This document shows, piece by piece, positions 47,461 through 59,219 of a stretch of 64,000 nucleotides of DNA (position 1 is its first letter; every line of letters starts with the position of its first letter). The DNA is from Phallusia mammillata (lineage: Eukaryota; Chordata; Ascidiacea; Phlebobranchia; Ascidiidae). The translations under genes and the position numbers were made by a program. Location: NCBI GenBank assembly GCA_003260075.1, contig QLIY01000040.1:16397-80396 (forward strand). The letters are read 5' to 3'. Under the pieces are notes generated by a model. It was given only the letters and a program-made list of their open reading frames with translations, was not told the origin of the DNA and did not search any database.

Positions 47461-50400
47461 AAGAGCCATTAATAAACCTGGGTCCTCGGTGCGGCTTGGG
47501 CCTCCGTAACTCGTCGCGACAATTAATAACGCGCCACGTGACGTCACAAGCAGTCCTGACGCGCGACCGGGCGCGGTTGCCATGGTGACGACGGCTGTTT
47601 GGTGTGTGCGTTATAGGCGTGTTGGACAGGTGCAGAAATCGCTCCATGCCGTGTTGTAAATCAAGCCTTTAGGATTGGACTTGGTCATTTGACCTTTGAG
47701 TGAACTCACGTTGAGGCGTTTACAGTGAACTAGATTCGAGTTTTGATAGCGTTTTCATTTCAGTCAAAAAGACTGGCCTAGAAAGTATTGTCAAGACCAG
47801 TTTTGATTGCATCAGATTTTTTCCGATCGTTATTTTATGATATATATAACTTAAATTAAGGATAAAAGCAAAAACATGTGTTATGTTTCATTTATCGCCC
47901 TCAAACAAGACTAAAAACATCCCATTTACAAATCATGTAATGTCAAGTCCGACGAATAAAAGGGGACTTAGTTGTTCGACTGACTGTGGAGTGTTATTTG
48001 AGCAGTGAATTCATCATAAAACCCTGCACAATCAGTTGCGCTGACTTTCCTATTATCCAATATTTCCCGCCAGTGCGCCGAACCGGCTATCAATAATTAC
48101 AGTAGCAGAGGGTAATATGATTTACGATCGGTTTTGATTAAGCTTATTCTGCCCATCCCGCCAGTACCGCACGGCATTCCCACATTGGGAGGTGTTGTTT
48201 GCCAACATCGATAAGACACGAGACATCATAGAGAGAAGACCGACCTGTGACGGACGAGAGCGTGTTGCTCGATAACACCACGGCGACATTTTGTTTTGTG
48301 GCTTGGGCTTGTCATTGCCCACAGCCGGCCTCCACACTCTATTACTCATTCGGGTGTGTGAGATTGGTTAAAGCGACCTCTTATCAGTTGTGGGATTTTG
48401 CAACACGACATCGCGATTTCGGACATAGTTACGGCGTGACGGAATGAGAACAGACTGGCTTAATTAAACATGTTGTCAAAACGTTTTGAAAACTTGATAA
48501 TAATTTACTACCACCAGCGAGATGTTTGCGCAGAGACTACTAGTATACGATTCTATTTGAAAAAACTAACTCATATCCGAGTTTTTACTTTTTAAATCAT
48601 TTTGAGTACATTGAAAGCCTTAGCTGTGAGATCAACACATCGATAACGTAATTTCTGCATCATGTTTTCCAAATGCATAAACTCTCAGGGGGGGGGGTCG
48701 AGTTTTTACTTTTTTGATCATTTTAAGTACATTGAAAGCCTTGGCTGTGAGATCAACACGTCGATAACGTAATTTCTGCATCATGTTTTCCAAATGCATA
48801 AACTCTCATTAGCTCAAGCATAGCCGTGTAACCAAAAACATGTTTAAGCAGCTATTTAAATCCAGCTACCCAACAATGAATAACACATGGAATACAGTAT
48901 TACTTTCAACGACTAAATTTGTTTGGCAAAACGGGCGAATATTGGGTTTCGGCCCAACCCAAATTTAGCCGATTTGGTAATGTCAAGTATTTCGAAAAAG
49001 TGGGGGGGGGGGGACAGCTATTTAAATCCAGCTACCCAACAATGAATAACACCTGGAATACAGTATTACTTTCAACGACTAAATTTTTTTGGCAAAACTG
49101 GCGAATATTGGGTTTCGGCCGAACCCAAATTTAGCCGATTTGGTAATGTCAAGTATTTCGAAAAAGTGGCGTTTAGAGCTCGCCAATTACGAAACAATCG
49201 TGTGCACCACTAATTTAATAATTCGGTACCGCTATAGCACAATACACGCTGTTAAACTTCATTATAGGTGCGTTCCTGGCAGGTACCAAGATCGAGAATC
49301 TAACGCCATGGAAAATTAAGAATTTTGCGCAAAATACAACTCGGGGTTCTAAAACCTGTTGGTGGCTTAACGGGTGTGTCGACAAGAAAAACCGTTACGA
49401 ACCACTGCACTTGTGTATTAATCGCTGTAACAAACTGTGCTGCCGTTTGGTAATGTGTATTTTTGCTTGTTGAGCATTATGAGGCCCATTTATGACTGAG
49501 CCTTACATTAGTTTTAGTCACTTAGGTGTAGTCACTTAATTAACACTGCAACAGTAAAACTTGAACTGTCAAAACACATATTTTGAGCAAATACCTTTCG
49601 TCGATTATTCCTGTTGGTCTTGGGTGAGAGGTCACGATCAGACAAGCGCTTGTTGCTGGAGGTGGCACTCGTGGCCGAGGTTGACTGGGAAAAAAGAGGC
49701 AGTTAAGTCTTAAGTGCGATAACATACCGTTGGCTGCTAAATAAAGTCTCCTATCCCTAAGCCCTTGACTTCCAGACCGCAGTAGACGGCCTCAGGTTGC
49801 CCACGGCGTGAAGCGACAACGCGGTAATGGGAGTTTAATTGACGAGATCCGTTTAATCTTCACTGATGTTATCTACAGTTATGAGTAACTTTAGGGTAAT
49901 TAGCAAGCAGGATCGGTGTTTGTTTATGCGGCAGCTTGTATCGTAATGGCTTATTGGGCGCGAACACACTGCGCTGGTTGTGTGCTTCAGTTTCTGGTTT
50001 GCGTTGAGATGTGAATCGCAGGGATTGCGCACTTTTTAATTGTCCGCGGTTCCGAAAACCCAATAACAGTTGGAAAGATCAAACGAATTCTTGATCGATT
50101 AACTGTCTTGAGTTTAGGCTCGTTTACAGTTCTAATTTGAAAACAAACTTAACATTCAAGGTTTAGGTTTGCAAAACACATTGTGTGTAGAATGACAAAT
50201 GCTTGGCTTAATATCGAATAGACCTGAATAAGGCAGTAAAGGTTCCCCGACCGTTTGAAAAAGTTTTTGTTTCCAACAAACTTCTCAAAAAGTCAATGAA
50301 AATATAAAATCAAAAAACAAAATTGAAAGAAGTTTTGTATGTCGGGTGGTGCACGCCGGATTTGGACGAAAATCATTTTTTAGGAAAAACGCATGATCAC

Positions 50401-53400
50401 TAACATACAGAAAATTGGCCGCAAGCCATAAGTCAGTTATCCTCATTAATAATTGTGCCCAATCACATAGACTGACCTAAATGAACCCAAAAATAGAAAC
50501 ATTTTGAAAAAAATTATACATCTATTATCAGAACACAAAGGGTCGTATGCCTAAAGGAGTCAAGTCGGCATCTGCTATACACAATACATACATTGCTTAC
50601 GTTTCAAAAATCGCAGTGGTGTTTTTTGCACTAAAAATCGAACTCTATATTACACAAAAATAATCCCAAAAATTGACTTGCAAATGAAAACATACACTTA
50701 CTCCAGGACACCTGAAAGTCGCTGACCTCCTCTCAGCCGAACTTCTTCGATAATTCGTAATTTTCTTTCTTGTTTCACTGGGAGAACAGAAAGGCAAAGA
50801 TTAGGAGATGTTTACGTCATTGAGGGATGTTTACGTCACCTCATTTCAAGGTCAACGAAATTGAAATCGTGACATTGCAATCAGGACTGTGTCGCGATAA
50901 TGTCATGTAGTCGATCAAATGGCAACAAACTAAAAACCATTATTAGGCGCTCCAGGCTGCTCGGAAAACAACAATGTCAATCAAACTGACGTCAATTGTA
51001 CGTCATTCATTGTTGGTGTGTGACGACATGCTATTCCCGGATATAAACTAATCTCTTGTTTAGGCTGATGGTCAAAAATGCATGATGTCTCTTAGGAGAA
51101 ACGGTTTTACCTGATTTAGTGCAGACATTTATGATAAACAAGATAAGCATTGGATTAAATACGAAATTATAGCAGTTAGGTCGATAGATTTGTAACATTA
51201 GATTACTACATGGAAAACGAAAAACTTATCTCAAAACACTATAGTTTATAATTCTATTTTCACACAGTAGCAAAATACTGTTTTTAACAAATCTGCACCA
51301 TCATTATGAAACATACATAAACAAGCGTGTGATCACATTTTTTTCAGGACTTGAAGTACCTTGGTATTCTTTCAAGGCTTTCAAGTTCCTGTCGCATATG
51401 CGGAATCACCTCGGATGGACGAACTGTTATTCCACATACAGGACACGTCTCCACCATTGGACTGCTACGTTTGCCTGCATAAGTTTAAAACACAAATTTC
51501 TAATCCAAGTCCTTTGCGACTATTAAATAATGCAAAGTCAAAATGGCGACACAGAAATTGGAGATGAAATGTACATTCGACTTATTTGCAAAAAAAGCCT
51601 GTTTTTGAAAACAAATCAACCAATTTTCCGAACGAACAGCCATTTTCCAAACGTCAAAAACGAACCGAAAAGTCCAAATTTTTAGCATTGAAGAACGTCA
51701 AGTGACAAAACAGCAATAATTTGTGTTAAAATTGTAAAACACGCAAGCATTTGCATAACTGTGGTAACACGTGCGTTTTCATTGGGCATTTTAGAGAATA
51801 ATGCGATATTTACACAACAAAATGCTGATAACACATTCATACCGCAACAACCCTTTACCCTGATGGTAATTATCCAGTCATAACAGATAATTCGGGATAT
51901 TAAGGCAAGAAAACCGCAGCGATGTTAAACGCTTTCAAGTCGCTGCGCGCTAATTCACCAAACCCAATAAACTTTGGACCCAAAACCTGAAATCAGACTG
52001 CAATCAATTGTGAAGCGAGCAGCTAAATGGCCTCTTCGACGCTAATGTCACTATCTTGTGATCTGTCATTTGTATGCACTCAAGATGGCAATGTGATCTG
52101 AGTCTTTGGCATAAACAACTGGGTTGCGGCAACACGGTACCAATCCCAGCCAGCCCTATCGCATTGTTTTGCAAACAATGACAAGCAGAAGCTGCAGAGG
52201 CTGCAAATCCACTAATGATGGAATTATGTATAAATTTTTTAAGCCAGTTTTTTCAGTGGGTTTTGAGACCGTCAACATTTTTATCGTTTTATGAGTTTGG
52301 TCGCCGCATAAAATTACCACAGAGATTTTAACGATCCTGCATAAGCAAAATCTGCTAAATATTTTTTTCTAACTTTGTGTGTTAGTGAAAAAATTAATCT
52401 GTTAAAACGTACAAAAATATTTTGCCTTCGCAACTTGCTTAAAAAAGGAAGAAAATAAAGAATGAACTTTCAAAATATTTGGTTTTGCGAAAAAGTCAAT
52501 TGTTTCATGAGCAAATTTCCAAAAACAGATTTTTAAAATCCTCCACAAGCAAAACTTTAACTTTTCTTATTTTAAGTATTAGTGAAATTTAAAATGGTCT
52601 GACACATGAAAAAAACGTTTCCTTTGCATCTACACCTTAAACGCAAAATACAAATAGGGGACATTAAGCTTTGTACCAGTTTCAACACGGACATACAAAG
52701 CGTGTTCTCGAAGGCTCACAAATTTACCAGTATGTGCATATTAAAAGTTTAACGGGGTTTAAATCATAGTAACCTTTTAACACGGTCAATAAACTCAGCG
52801 GATTCAAAAACTAGCTATATGGAAATTGTCAAAATGTCATATGAGTTGATCCCTGGAAGATCACTGTGCTAAGGTGTGTTACGAGATGGATTTAGGTTTT
52901 TTGGCAGAGTGCCGTATCAGGTTGATGGTAGTTGAGATAACAACAGTACCAAGGCAGTCAGTGACCCGGAATTTTGTCAACAACTTTGTGTCATTCTCAG
53001 GTGAAAGCATGGGAAATTTTCGCAAACCGCAATTTATGAGTCATCCGAAAAATTTCGAAGCTGTTTCGTTTTGTAAACACGTGACTTTTCATTTAATTAT
53101 TCGAAATCACTATTGCCCAAAGGATATCTGTCACTATGCGTAAACGAAGAGCAACTATTTTTTCTTAAACTTATCTGCAATAAACTAAAGTTAAAGACTT
53201 GCCGGCAAAAAACAAAGACGAAAAAAGGCTGCTGGAATGTTTTAGCCAATTTAAATTTTTACATTATTTTACTTGTCAATTTACCAAATGTAACGATACG
53301 GGCCTTGCCATTCAGCACTAAAAGCCTTGGGAGTTAAGTATGTGTTTACTGTTTCAAAGTTAAAAATAGAGTAGAACAGTTTGAGCCTGCTTTTGTTTGT

Positions 53401-56400
53401 ACGTTTTAACCATAACTGAAAATATCGTCTCGTTCTTGGCACGCAACCGCTCATACTACATAACACCCGTTTACGTTGAAAATATTCCCCAACGTCAACA
53501 ATACTACAGAGTATACTAGATTTATTATACGAGCGTCAATCACGGATCGTGCCAGTTTGATGAAAATAACCGCCGGTCGATTTTCATAAAGGCACGCGCA
53601 ATGTCCTTAAATCGTTGCAACAACAAACGAGCCGCGCGGGGTGTCAACCGCCCCCTATGGATTTGACAGTTGTTTCAGTGTGCACTGCACTTGCTGGTTA
53701 TGTAAACAATGACCATATGCCACCGGCCTGTGTTTGATAAAATTTTGCATTTTATTATCTGGTGTTTTTCTGCAAAACTTTTATTTCATTTTAGGATTAT
53801 GCTATCTTGTGTATGAACAAGTGAACTTTGATTGTTTGGGATTTATCCAAAGAGGTATACCATTGTTGAGCTGGGCACTTTTAACTGCGCGTTTGGAATG
53901 ATTTAGTTGAAAGATTTTGCCAATCTTATCTGTATTTGAATGTTAATTACTGATGGGTTACATATAAGTTTTACGGATAATCCACTTTGGACAAAAAAGA
54001 TATAACTCATTTAAAAGATTTTTGGAAAGATCTTTTCTCGAACACAATTTGAGATAACTAATTAATACACAAGCAAATTGAAACATAATATTGTAAACAC
54101 TTTGTTATTACAGCTGAACTTACGTCTTCGGGTCCTTTGCAATTCGTCCAATAAGACAGGCGAGGCGCTCAAACATCTCCCATTGGTCGACGGAAATGGC
54201 GAATCAACATCGACGATGGTATCACGTGACTCCTGACATCCAGGAGAGCAGGACTGAGAAATGTCTGTTACAAAAATAATAATTTGATCACAGACACTGT
54301 TTTAACAAAACAGCTCTGAAAAAGAAAATTCAAATTTTACCTCGCATTGCAGGTTGTGACTTTGTAGTAAAATTTCCCTCAGCATTTGTACCTTCGCTTT
54401 GCGGGGAGAATTCGTTACCTCCCTTATCTTAAACACAAATCAGTTAAGCACTATCATCGCCAACAGAAAACACTTTCGACAACGTAAATTCCTACCAGCT
54501 AGTGATGTACACCGCCGCGTTGGACTTGTGCTCGGTCGCTTTGTCATATAGGGGTCTGAAACCATTCTCTCAGGCGACGAGAACATTGACGCTCCGTAGA
54601 GATTCTTGGCGGTAAAGTGTGGTTCGTTCCCCCGCAACGGGAAACCAGATCCTTGGCCTGGGTTTGACGAACGAACTTGGGTTGCCGCCGCGAATTCGGC
54701 GCAGTAGTTTCGAAAAAGTTCTGCTGAATTTCCTGCGGGTTGGTGAGATTCGAATGCTCCTTCTCCACCACGGAAACGTCGCATCAACTGTTGCCAAGCT
54801 GTTATTGACGATGCATTTAGACCTGTAAAAAAAACAGTAATTACATTATTCAATTGAAATTTGATTTTGCTTATCCAGTCGTTTTGTCGACGTTCAATTT
54901 ATAACGCATGTTTTTTTTTAAATAATGGTGCTTAGGAAAATGACAACAAAAAAACAAACATAGTTTCAACTGATTTCTTACACTTATAAAAGAAAGACAT
55001 GTACTAAACCGTGTCATTTAAGTGTATGTACTATTTGTTTCAAGAGGTAGGTTTTTGACCACAAAATTTTAGGTAAAAAAATATTCCAACGAAAACCAAA
55101 AATGCAGAAAGGTTATCTTCAGTCGGGAAGTCGGAAGACGCCAGACCTTATCAGGAAAACCAGAAGGACCTGATTCATACTTCAAGCATCCGATGAGAGA
55201 AAGATTAAAACAAGGCAAAGACAATGAACGCTTTGTAATGTTAACAGTTGGGAAGGGACATGAGGCGACGAAGAGGCCTCACACCAAACCAGATAGGATC
55301 GAAACGAGAAGCTGTGTTAATAGACTGCGGAGAGTCAAGCTTAGAGGAGAACGGACTCGTTTGAGCAAGTGGCGAATTTTCGAGATTACCATGCCGGTAA
55401 TCGGAGTCGCAGCGGCCAGATAAGGATCGAGATAAGCGAGATCCTGTCGCGGGAAAACAGTGCGTATTCGCCGGATTAGCAGCGAACATGCGAGCCCGAT
55501 GTTCATTTCGGCGGCGCGGGGGCCATTAGCGTAAGACGAGATAAGAAAAACTCCGCTCACAACGTTTTGTGGTTGGTTGCTTGTTGGCATTTTACCTTTT
55601 GGACGTCAGACCCTGTCGAAAATTCGAAGAAACAAATTACCATTTTTGTGGTTTGGGACTAATTTCTGAACGCAAAGATTTTGGTTGTAATTCTTAGGAC
55701 GCAAATGGATGCGGAATTTATGGTTTCGATCCTTTGACTTAAATTAATTATCAATTTAAATGTAACTTATAAAGAAGCCGTTTATGCGAAAAATATACAT
55801 TTCATATTTAATCATTGACTGATTACGTTACTTTGAAACGATTTTTAATTTTCAGATACTTTTTTGTAAGAAGAGTTTTCCGTGTGAAGTAAAGTCGCAG
55901 AATAAGCAACTTGGCCGCCGAGAAAACAAAACAGGGAATTCTCCGAAAAAAACAAATGCCGAACAGATTTCGATTTTATAGTGTACTTGACCAATCGGGT
56001 TGATCAGAATAACAAACAAGTATGGACATTTCCAAATACACTGAAACCACAATATCTTAAAACGCTGTTAGTGGACTATTTATTAAAAGTTTAGGGCATT
56101 CCAAGTCTAGGCTAGGTATCTCAATTCTCTTCCAGCCGCCTTTGTGTAAACATACATTTCATGTTATATTTAGGACGGACTATATGTTTATTCAATCGCT
56201 TCACAAGAAATTCTGATTGAAACAGATAATTTCTTAGAAATTGGCCATGCGGGTGCAGTTGGGATTGTTTTGTTTGTTATGCGAGCAAAAGCACATGTTT
56301 TTCGGTTCGAACCTAAACAAAAATGTTTTTACCGTTTATCTATTGAAAGTAGAAATTTGTTTCTATTTAAAATTATAAAAATTGTGATACTCTATTAAAT

Positions 56401-59219
56401 TTTAGGATAAACGCCATAAACAAAGTAACTGAACAAGAAGTGTGTACATTTTTTTAGCAATATGATCTTTGCTATTTCGTTCAAAATATATTTGTTTCTC
56501 TTCTGGACGAGGAAATTGTGACTGATGTTTGATACAAATAAACTGCCATAAAGCTCGTGTTTAGTGAATGCATTCAATTCAAAGACCTTTCAACAATCGC
56601 TCTTATGATTATTATCAGTGCAAGATGATTTATATTAACGGGTAAAATCCATCGTAAAATAATCACATAAATCGATTTATAGGAATATTTCATAATAAGC
56701 GCAATCACAGCGATGAACTTATTATTCCAAATCATCGTTTGATTTTTTTCCAATAAAAATGCGCATCACCACCGCCATTGACGCGCTTTCCAGCAGGCAC
56801 AGTTACTTGGCAACCGGCCATAGAAATGATAAATAAGTCGATGACCTTCGGTATGTGACAGTCTCCGGTGTGAGTGTTACGATCAGATACTTAATCACGT
56901 ACAGGTCGTAAAGCGACGTAAACAACACACCTCTAGCTGTAGCCGCTGCGATGCTATCAGCACAATGAGACCGCTGCAAATCCACGCGAATATACGAGCA
57001 AATTTTGTGGACGCTCCTCCACTACCTTATCGCCCAGGAGGTTAGAACTTGATCCAGAGTTTAGCCTTATTAGGTGCCTGACTATATTTTTGCGTACAAA
57101 TCATAAGCTCGATCAAAATGTTAGGTAATGAAACAGTAGGTAGTTCAAAACTGTTTCTAGAAAATCTTTTTTGTGTACCAACGAAACCCTCTCATGGACC
57201 TACAAAGCCTCACTGGTCACTGCCCCCACGAATCCACGGAATCGAAATAGGGGAAAACTGCTTTGGAGCAAGATAAAGTAACAGAAGAGAAAACATTAGG
57301 GGCTTGCCGATTTAGGTGTTCCGAAATAGTTGCCTGGTCGACGGGTAGAAAGGTAGAAAACTATTTCGATCGGAATGTTTTAAGCAGAGTTTTTACAGCG
57401 CCATAGAAAAAGAAAAAAAAAAGACTAGGAAAATTGTTTGCACGGCCGAATTTTTTTAAACAAATTAGGAAACAGTAACGAATCAGTCCATACAAACCTA
57501 TTACTACACAGGAATGGCATTTTGTTTTCATTATAACATACTTAATTACCTCACTAATCGCGCAATACCCCTTTTTTGCAATAATTTTCCAGCACATTGC
57601 TGAATGCATATTACTTCACCATTCAATGACGTAAAACAAACGCTTGTTAAATTAAAATCAAAAATGACCGGAAGCCAAAAAATAAAAGGAGAGCAGTAAA
57701 TGGAAATATTAGCATCGACTGCAAATGATAACAAATGTAACAGCTTGCTTACAAAATTTTGGGGGATGCCAACCCCAAACCTTAAACTCACCTTGCGCGT
57801 ATGGGACAAAGTTGTTGGGGGTAAATGCGGATGAGGGGGCGTTGGATGCCCGAGGAGGAGAATTGCCAGTCAACGAAACGACGTCGAACTTTAAAAAAGA
57901 AACATAACAAATATCAAAACGTTTTTACCGACGAATCAAAAAACACAGATAGCGGGTTTTTAGCTCAATGATTCCGAATGAGAACTTCTCTATTTGAAAA
58001 AGAAACTGATAAATGCGTATGGACAAAATACACAATCTTCACATAGAAACGATTTTGTTTCTTCGAAGGATTTGACGGTATACGCGCCAAGTTTTATTGC
58101 TTTAAAACAAATGTCGGTACGTTTTAAGCTACAGTAATATTTTAGTGACAATTGTACTCGGCACCAACCTGTTGACGTTGTTTCTTTGCTGGTGGAGAGA
58201 TATTGTCACGCGAAAGATTATGTTTGGTTTCGGATTGGATTGCAAGCTTATGGGCCTTGCTTTGAAAATCTAAAACGTGAGAACAGTTTCGTATGTTCAA
58301 ACAAAAAATATTTTTTGTCAATAAGCCATAAGCTTATAGCTGGCTTAGAAAATATTGTAGTATTTATTCACTAGAAAAAAGTAGAACAAACGAAATCAAA
58401 CAAAAAGCTTTAATCTCACTTCGTAACAACTGGGACGACAGTTTCTGTCCTACACATCCGGAAGCAGCAAGTGCGTAAAGCGCAGCGGCTGAAGACGGTT
58501 GCGGGATCGAGTTTGTTGGGATCTGATAGCCGGAATTTGATTGCTCGATTCCCGGCGCAATTGGATAAAAGTGCGCGATAAAAGGGTGAGGCGCAGGGGG
58601 AGGAACGGATGCGGAGATGGAAGGCGGGGAAATTGAAAGTCCTTGTATTCCTTGCTGTGTAGGGTTGTTGCAATATCTTCAAAAAACGTAAATAAAACCG
58701 TAATACACGCCGCCATTTTGTGTTGAGTTTTGTAGGATGCAGTAATATAAAGGTGCTTGCAAGTGAATAATACGTATACCATAACAAACAAATTTTTAAT
58801 TAGCCTTAACGTTGTACAACTAAAGGAACGTTGTAAAATACGTTTTGCTTCAGCCGGAAATAACTTATACCATCAAAGAAAGGGGATCTCATTTTGATTG
58901 TACTTGTACCTAAGGTTGGACCTTCAAATAAAGGTTGTACCTTTAAATCGCCGATATTGGCAAAGGTCTACTAGGCATTTTACATCGGCAATTTAACAAA
59001 TACAAAATGCTTTAAAATGGGCGGAAAATTGCAGGTAATGACACACGTGAACGGTTAGCAACATGGACTTACCTCACGTCCGCTTGATATCGTCCAATCG
59101 AGGGTGAAAACTTATCTGCACCTGTGGACAAATATACGAAGTTAAAAACAACATCACTAAAATTAAAACTCCGTTTATGGAGCTAGCAATTCTTTAGTCC
59201 ATATTTCTTTACCTGACAT
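42135..59219 (-). CDS. RNF220: RNF220, RING-type E3 ubiquitin ligase
   Basis: Known from vertebrates as an E3 ligase acting in Wnt and Shh signalling. Fifteen minus-strand coding exons join in phase: 59219-59213, 59121-59073, 58676-58454, 57888-57792, 54822-54496, 54427-54341, 54264-54124, 51474-51360, 50777-50702, 49684-49595, 45207-44974, 43961-43701, 42977-42856, 42628-42493, 42281-42135. That is 703 codons as assembled. Matches: CPVCGITVRPSEVIPHM (zinc finger, about 321-337), YQKVRSNRVDRLNTRVG, a second finger CPVCSSRLSG..HVEACL, EYEWCGQSRVRV, ADDTQSFGPVQFTEED, and the C-terminal C3HC4 RING CNICM|DTYTDP..QCWHVHCERCW..CPQC ending IFL. The early part is Ser/Pro-rich. The donor of exon 3 is uncertain (58454, phase fits; a stronger donor at 58420 does not). 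Exon 14 is interrupted by a G59 tract that reads as 20 prolines in frame where vertebrates have a short coiled coil. Much of the gene is intron with CpG-rich islands. Confidence 0.93.
42493..42628 (-). other. RNF220: RNF220 exon 14, interrupted by G59 tract
   Basis: The minus-strand exon opens with codons for SLPVTSFANT and closes with LEDATERSLRCNICM, the start of the RING. Between them is G59 (42539-42597), read as 20 proline codons without loss of frame. In vertebrates this place holds a short helix (VTTFEALKARVREL). The tract has replaced or been inserted into conserved coding sequence. Confidence 0.88.
42539..42597 (+). repeat. Long G tract (59 nt) inside an RNF220 exon
   Basis: Pure G run; no flanking duplication. 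Its placement inside a conserved exon argues that it is not ordinary genomic sequence in a working allele. Confidence 0.95.
42993..43672 (+). repeat. Duplicated segment with two G10 tracts
   Basis: G10 (42993-43002) is followed by copy 1 (43003-43262) and about 100 bp of other sequence. G10 (43363-43372), 35 bp and copy 2 (43408-43672) come next. It lies in the RNF220 intron between exons 12 and 13. Confidence 0.88.
46000..46440. promoter_or_regulatory. CpG-rich intronic island in RNF220
   Basis: A 440-bp stretch of high GC and CpG content in an AT-rich intron, without an exon of the gene. It contains homeodomain-type words (GCTAATTAGA, CTAATTCGC). It is a candidate cis-regulatory element by composition only. 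Confidence 0.35.
47409..47459 (+). repeat. Long G tract (51 nt)
   Basis: Pure G run within a GC-rich part (47180-47620) of an RNF220 intron; no flanking duplication. The glycine and proline ORFs across it are artefacts. Confidence 0.95.
48579..48809 (+). repeat. Tandem duplication joined by G9
   Basis: Copies at about 48579-48687 and 48697-48809 flank G9 (48688-48696) and differ at a handful of bases. Confidence 0.9.
48848..49170 (+). repeat. Tandem duplication joined by G12
   Basis: Copies at about 48848-49001 and 49014-49170 flank G12 (49002-49013), with a few substitutions. It starts only 40 bp after the preceding duplication. Confidence 0.9.
53520..53740. promoter_or_regulatory. CpG-rich intronic island in RNF220
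   Basis: About 220 bp of GC-rich sequence (GAGCCGCGCGGGGTG region) in the intron between exons 7 and 8, non-coding in the gene model. Candidate regulatory element. Confidence 0.3.
55285..55489 (-). other. Candidate alternative first exon of RNF220
   Basis: On the minus strand an ATG at 55489 opens 68 codons (MFAANPANTH to SRFDPIWFG), Ser/Pro-rich like the RNF220 N-terminus, ending at a donor TTTG|GTGTGAGG in phase 1. The next exon (54822) accepts phase 1. The frame is closed by a stop upstream of the ATG and no acceptor opens it, so it could only be a first exon. Another frame is open over 103 codons; neither is confirmed. Confidence 0.35.
56760..57060. promoter_or_regulatory. CpG-rich intronic island in RNF220
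   Basis: About 300 bp of GC-richer sequence in the intron between exons 4 and 5, without exon evidence. Candidate regulatory element. Confidence 0.28.

Noticed and set aside
55279..55590. 103-codon minus-strand ORF as an internal RNF220 exon
   Set aside because: Its ends do not give compatible splice phases with exons 4 and 5; the overlapping frame from 55489 fits better and is listed only as a candidate.
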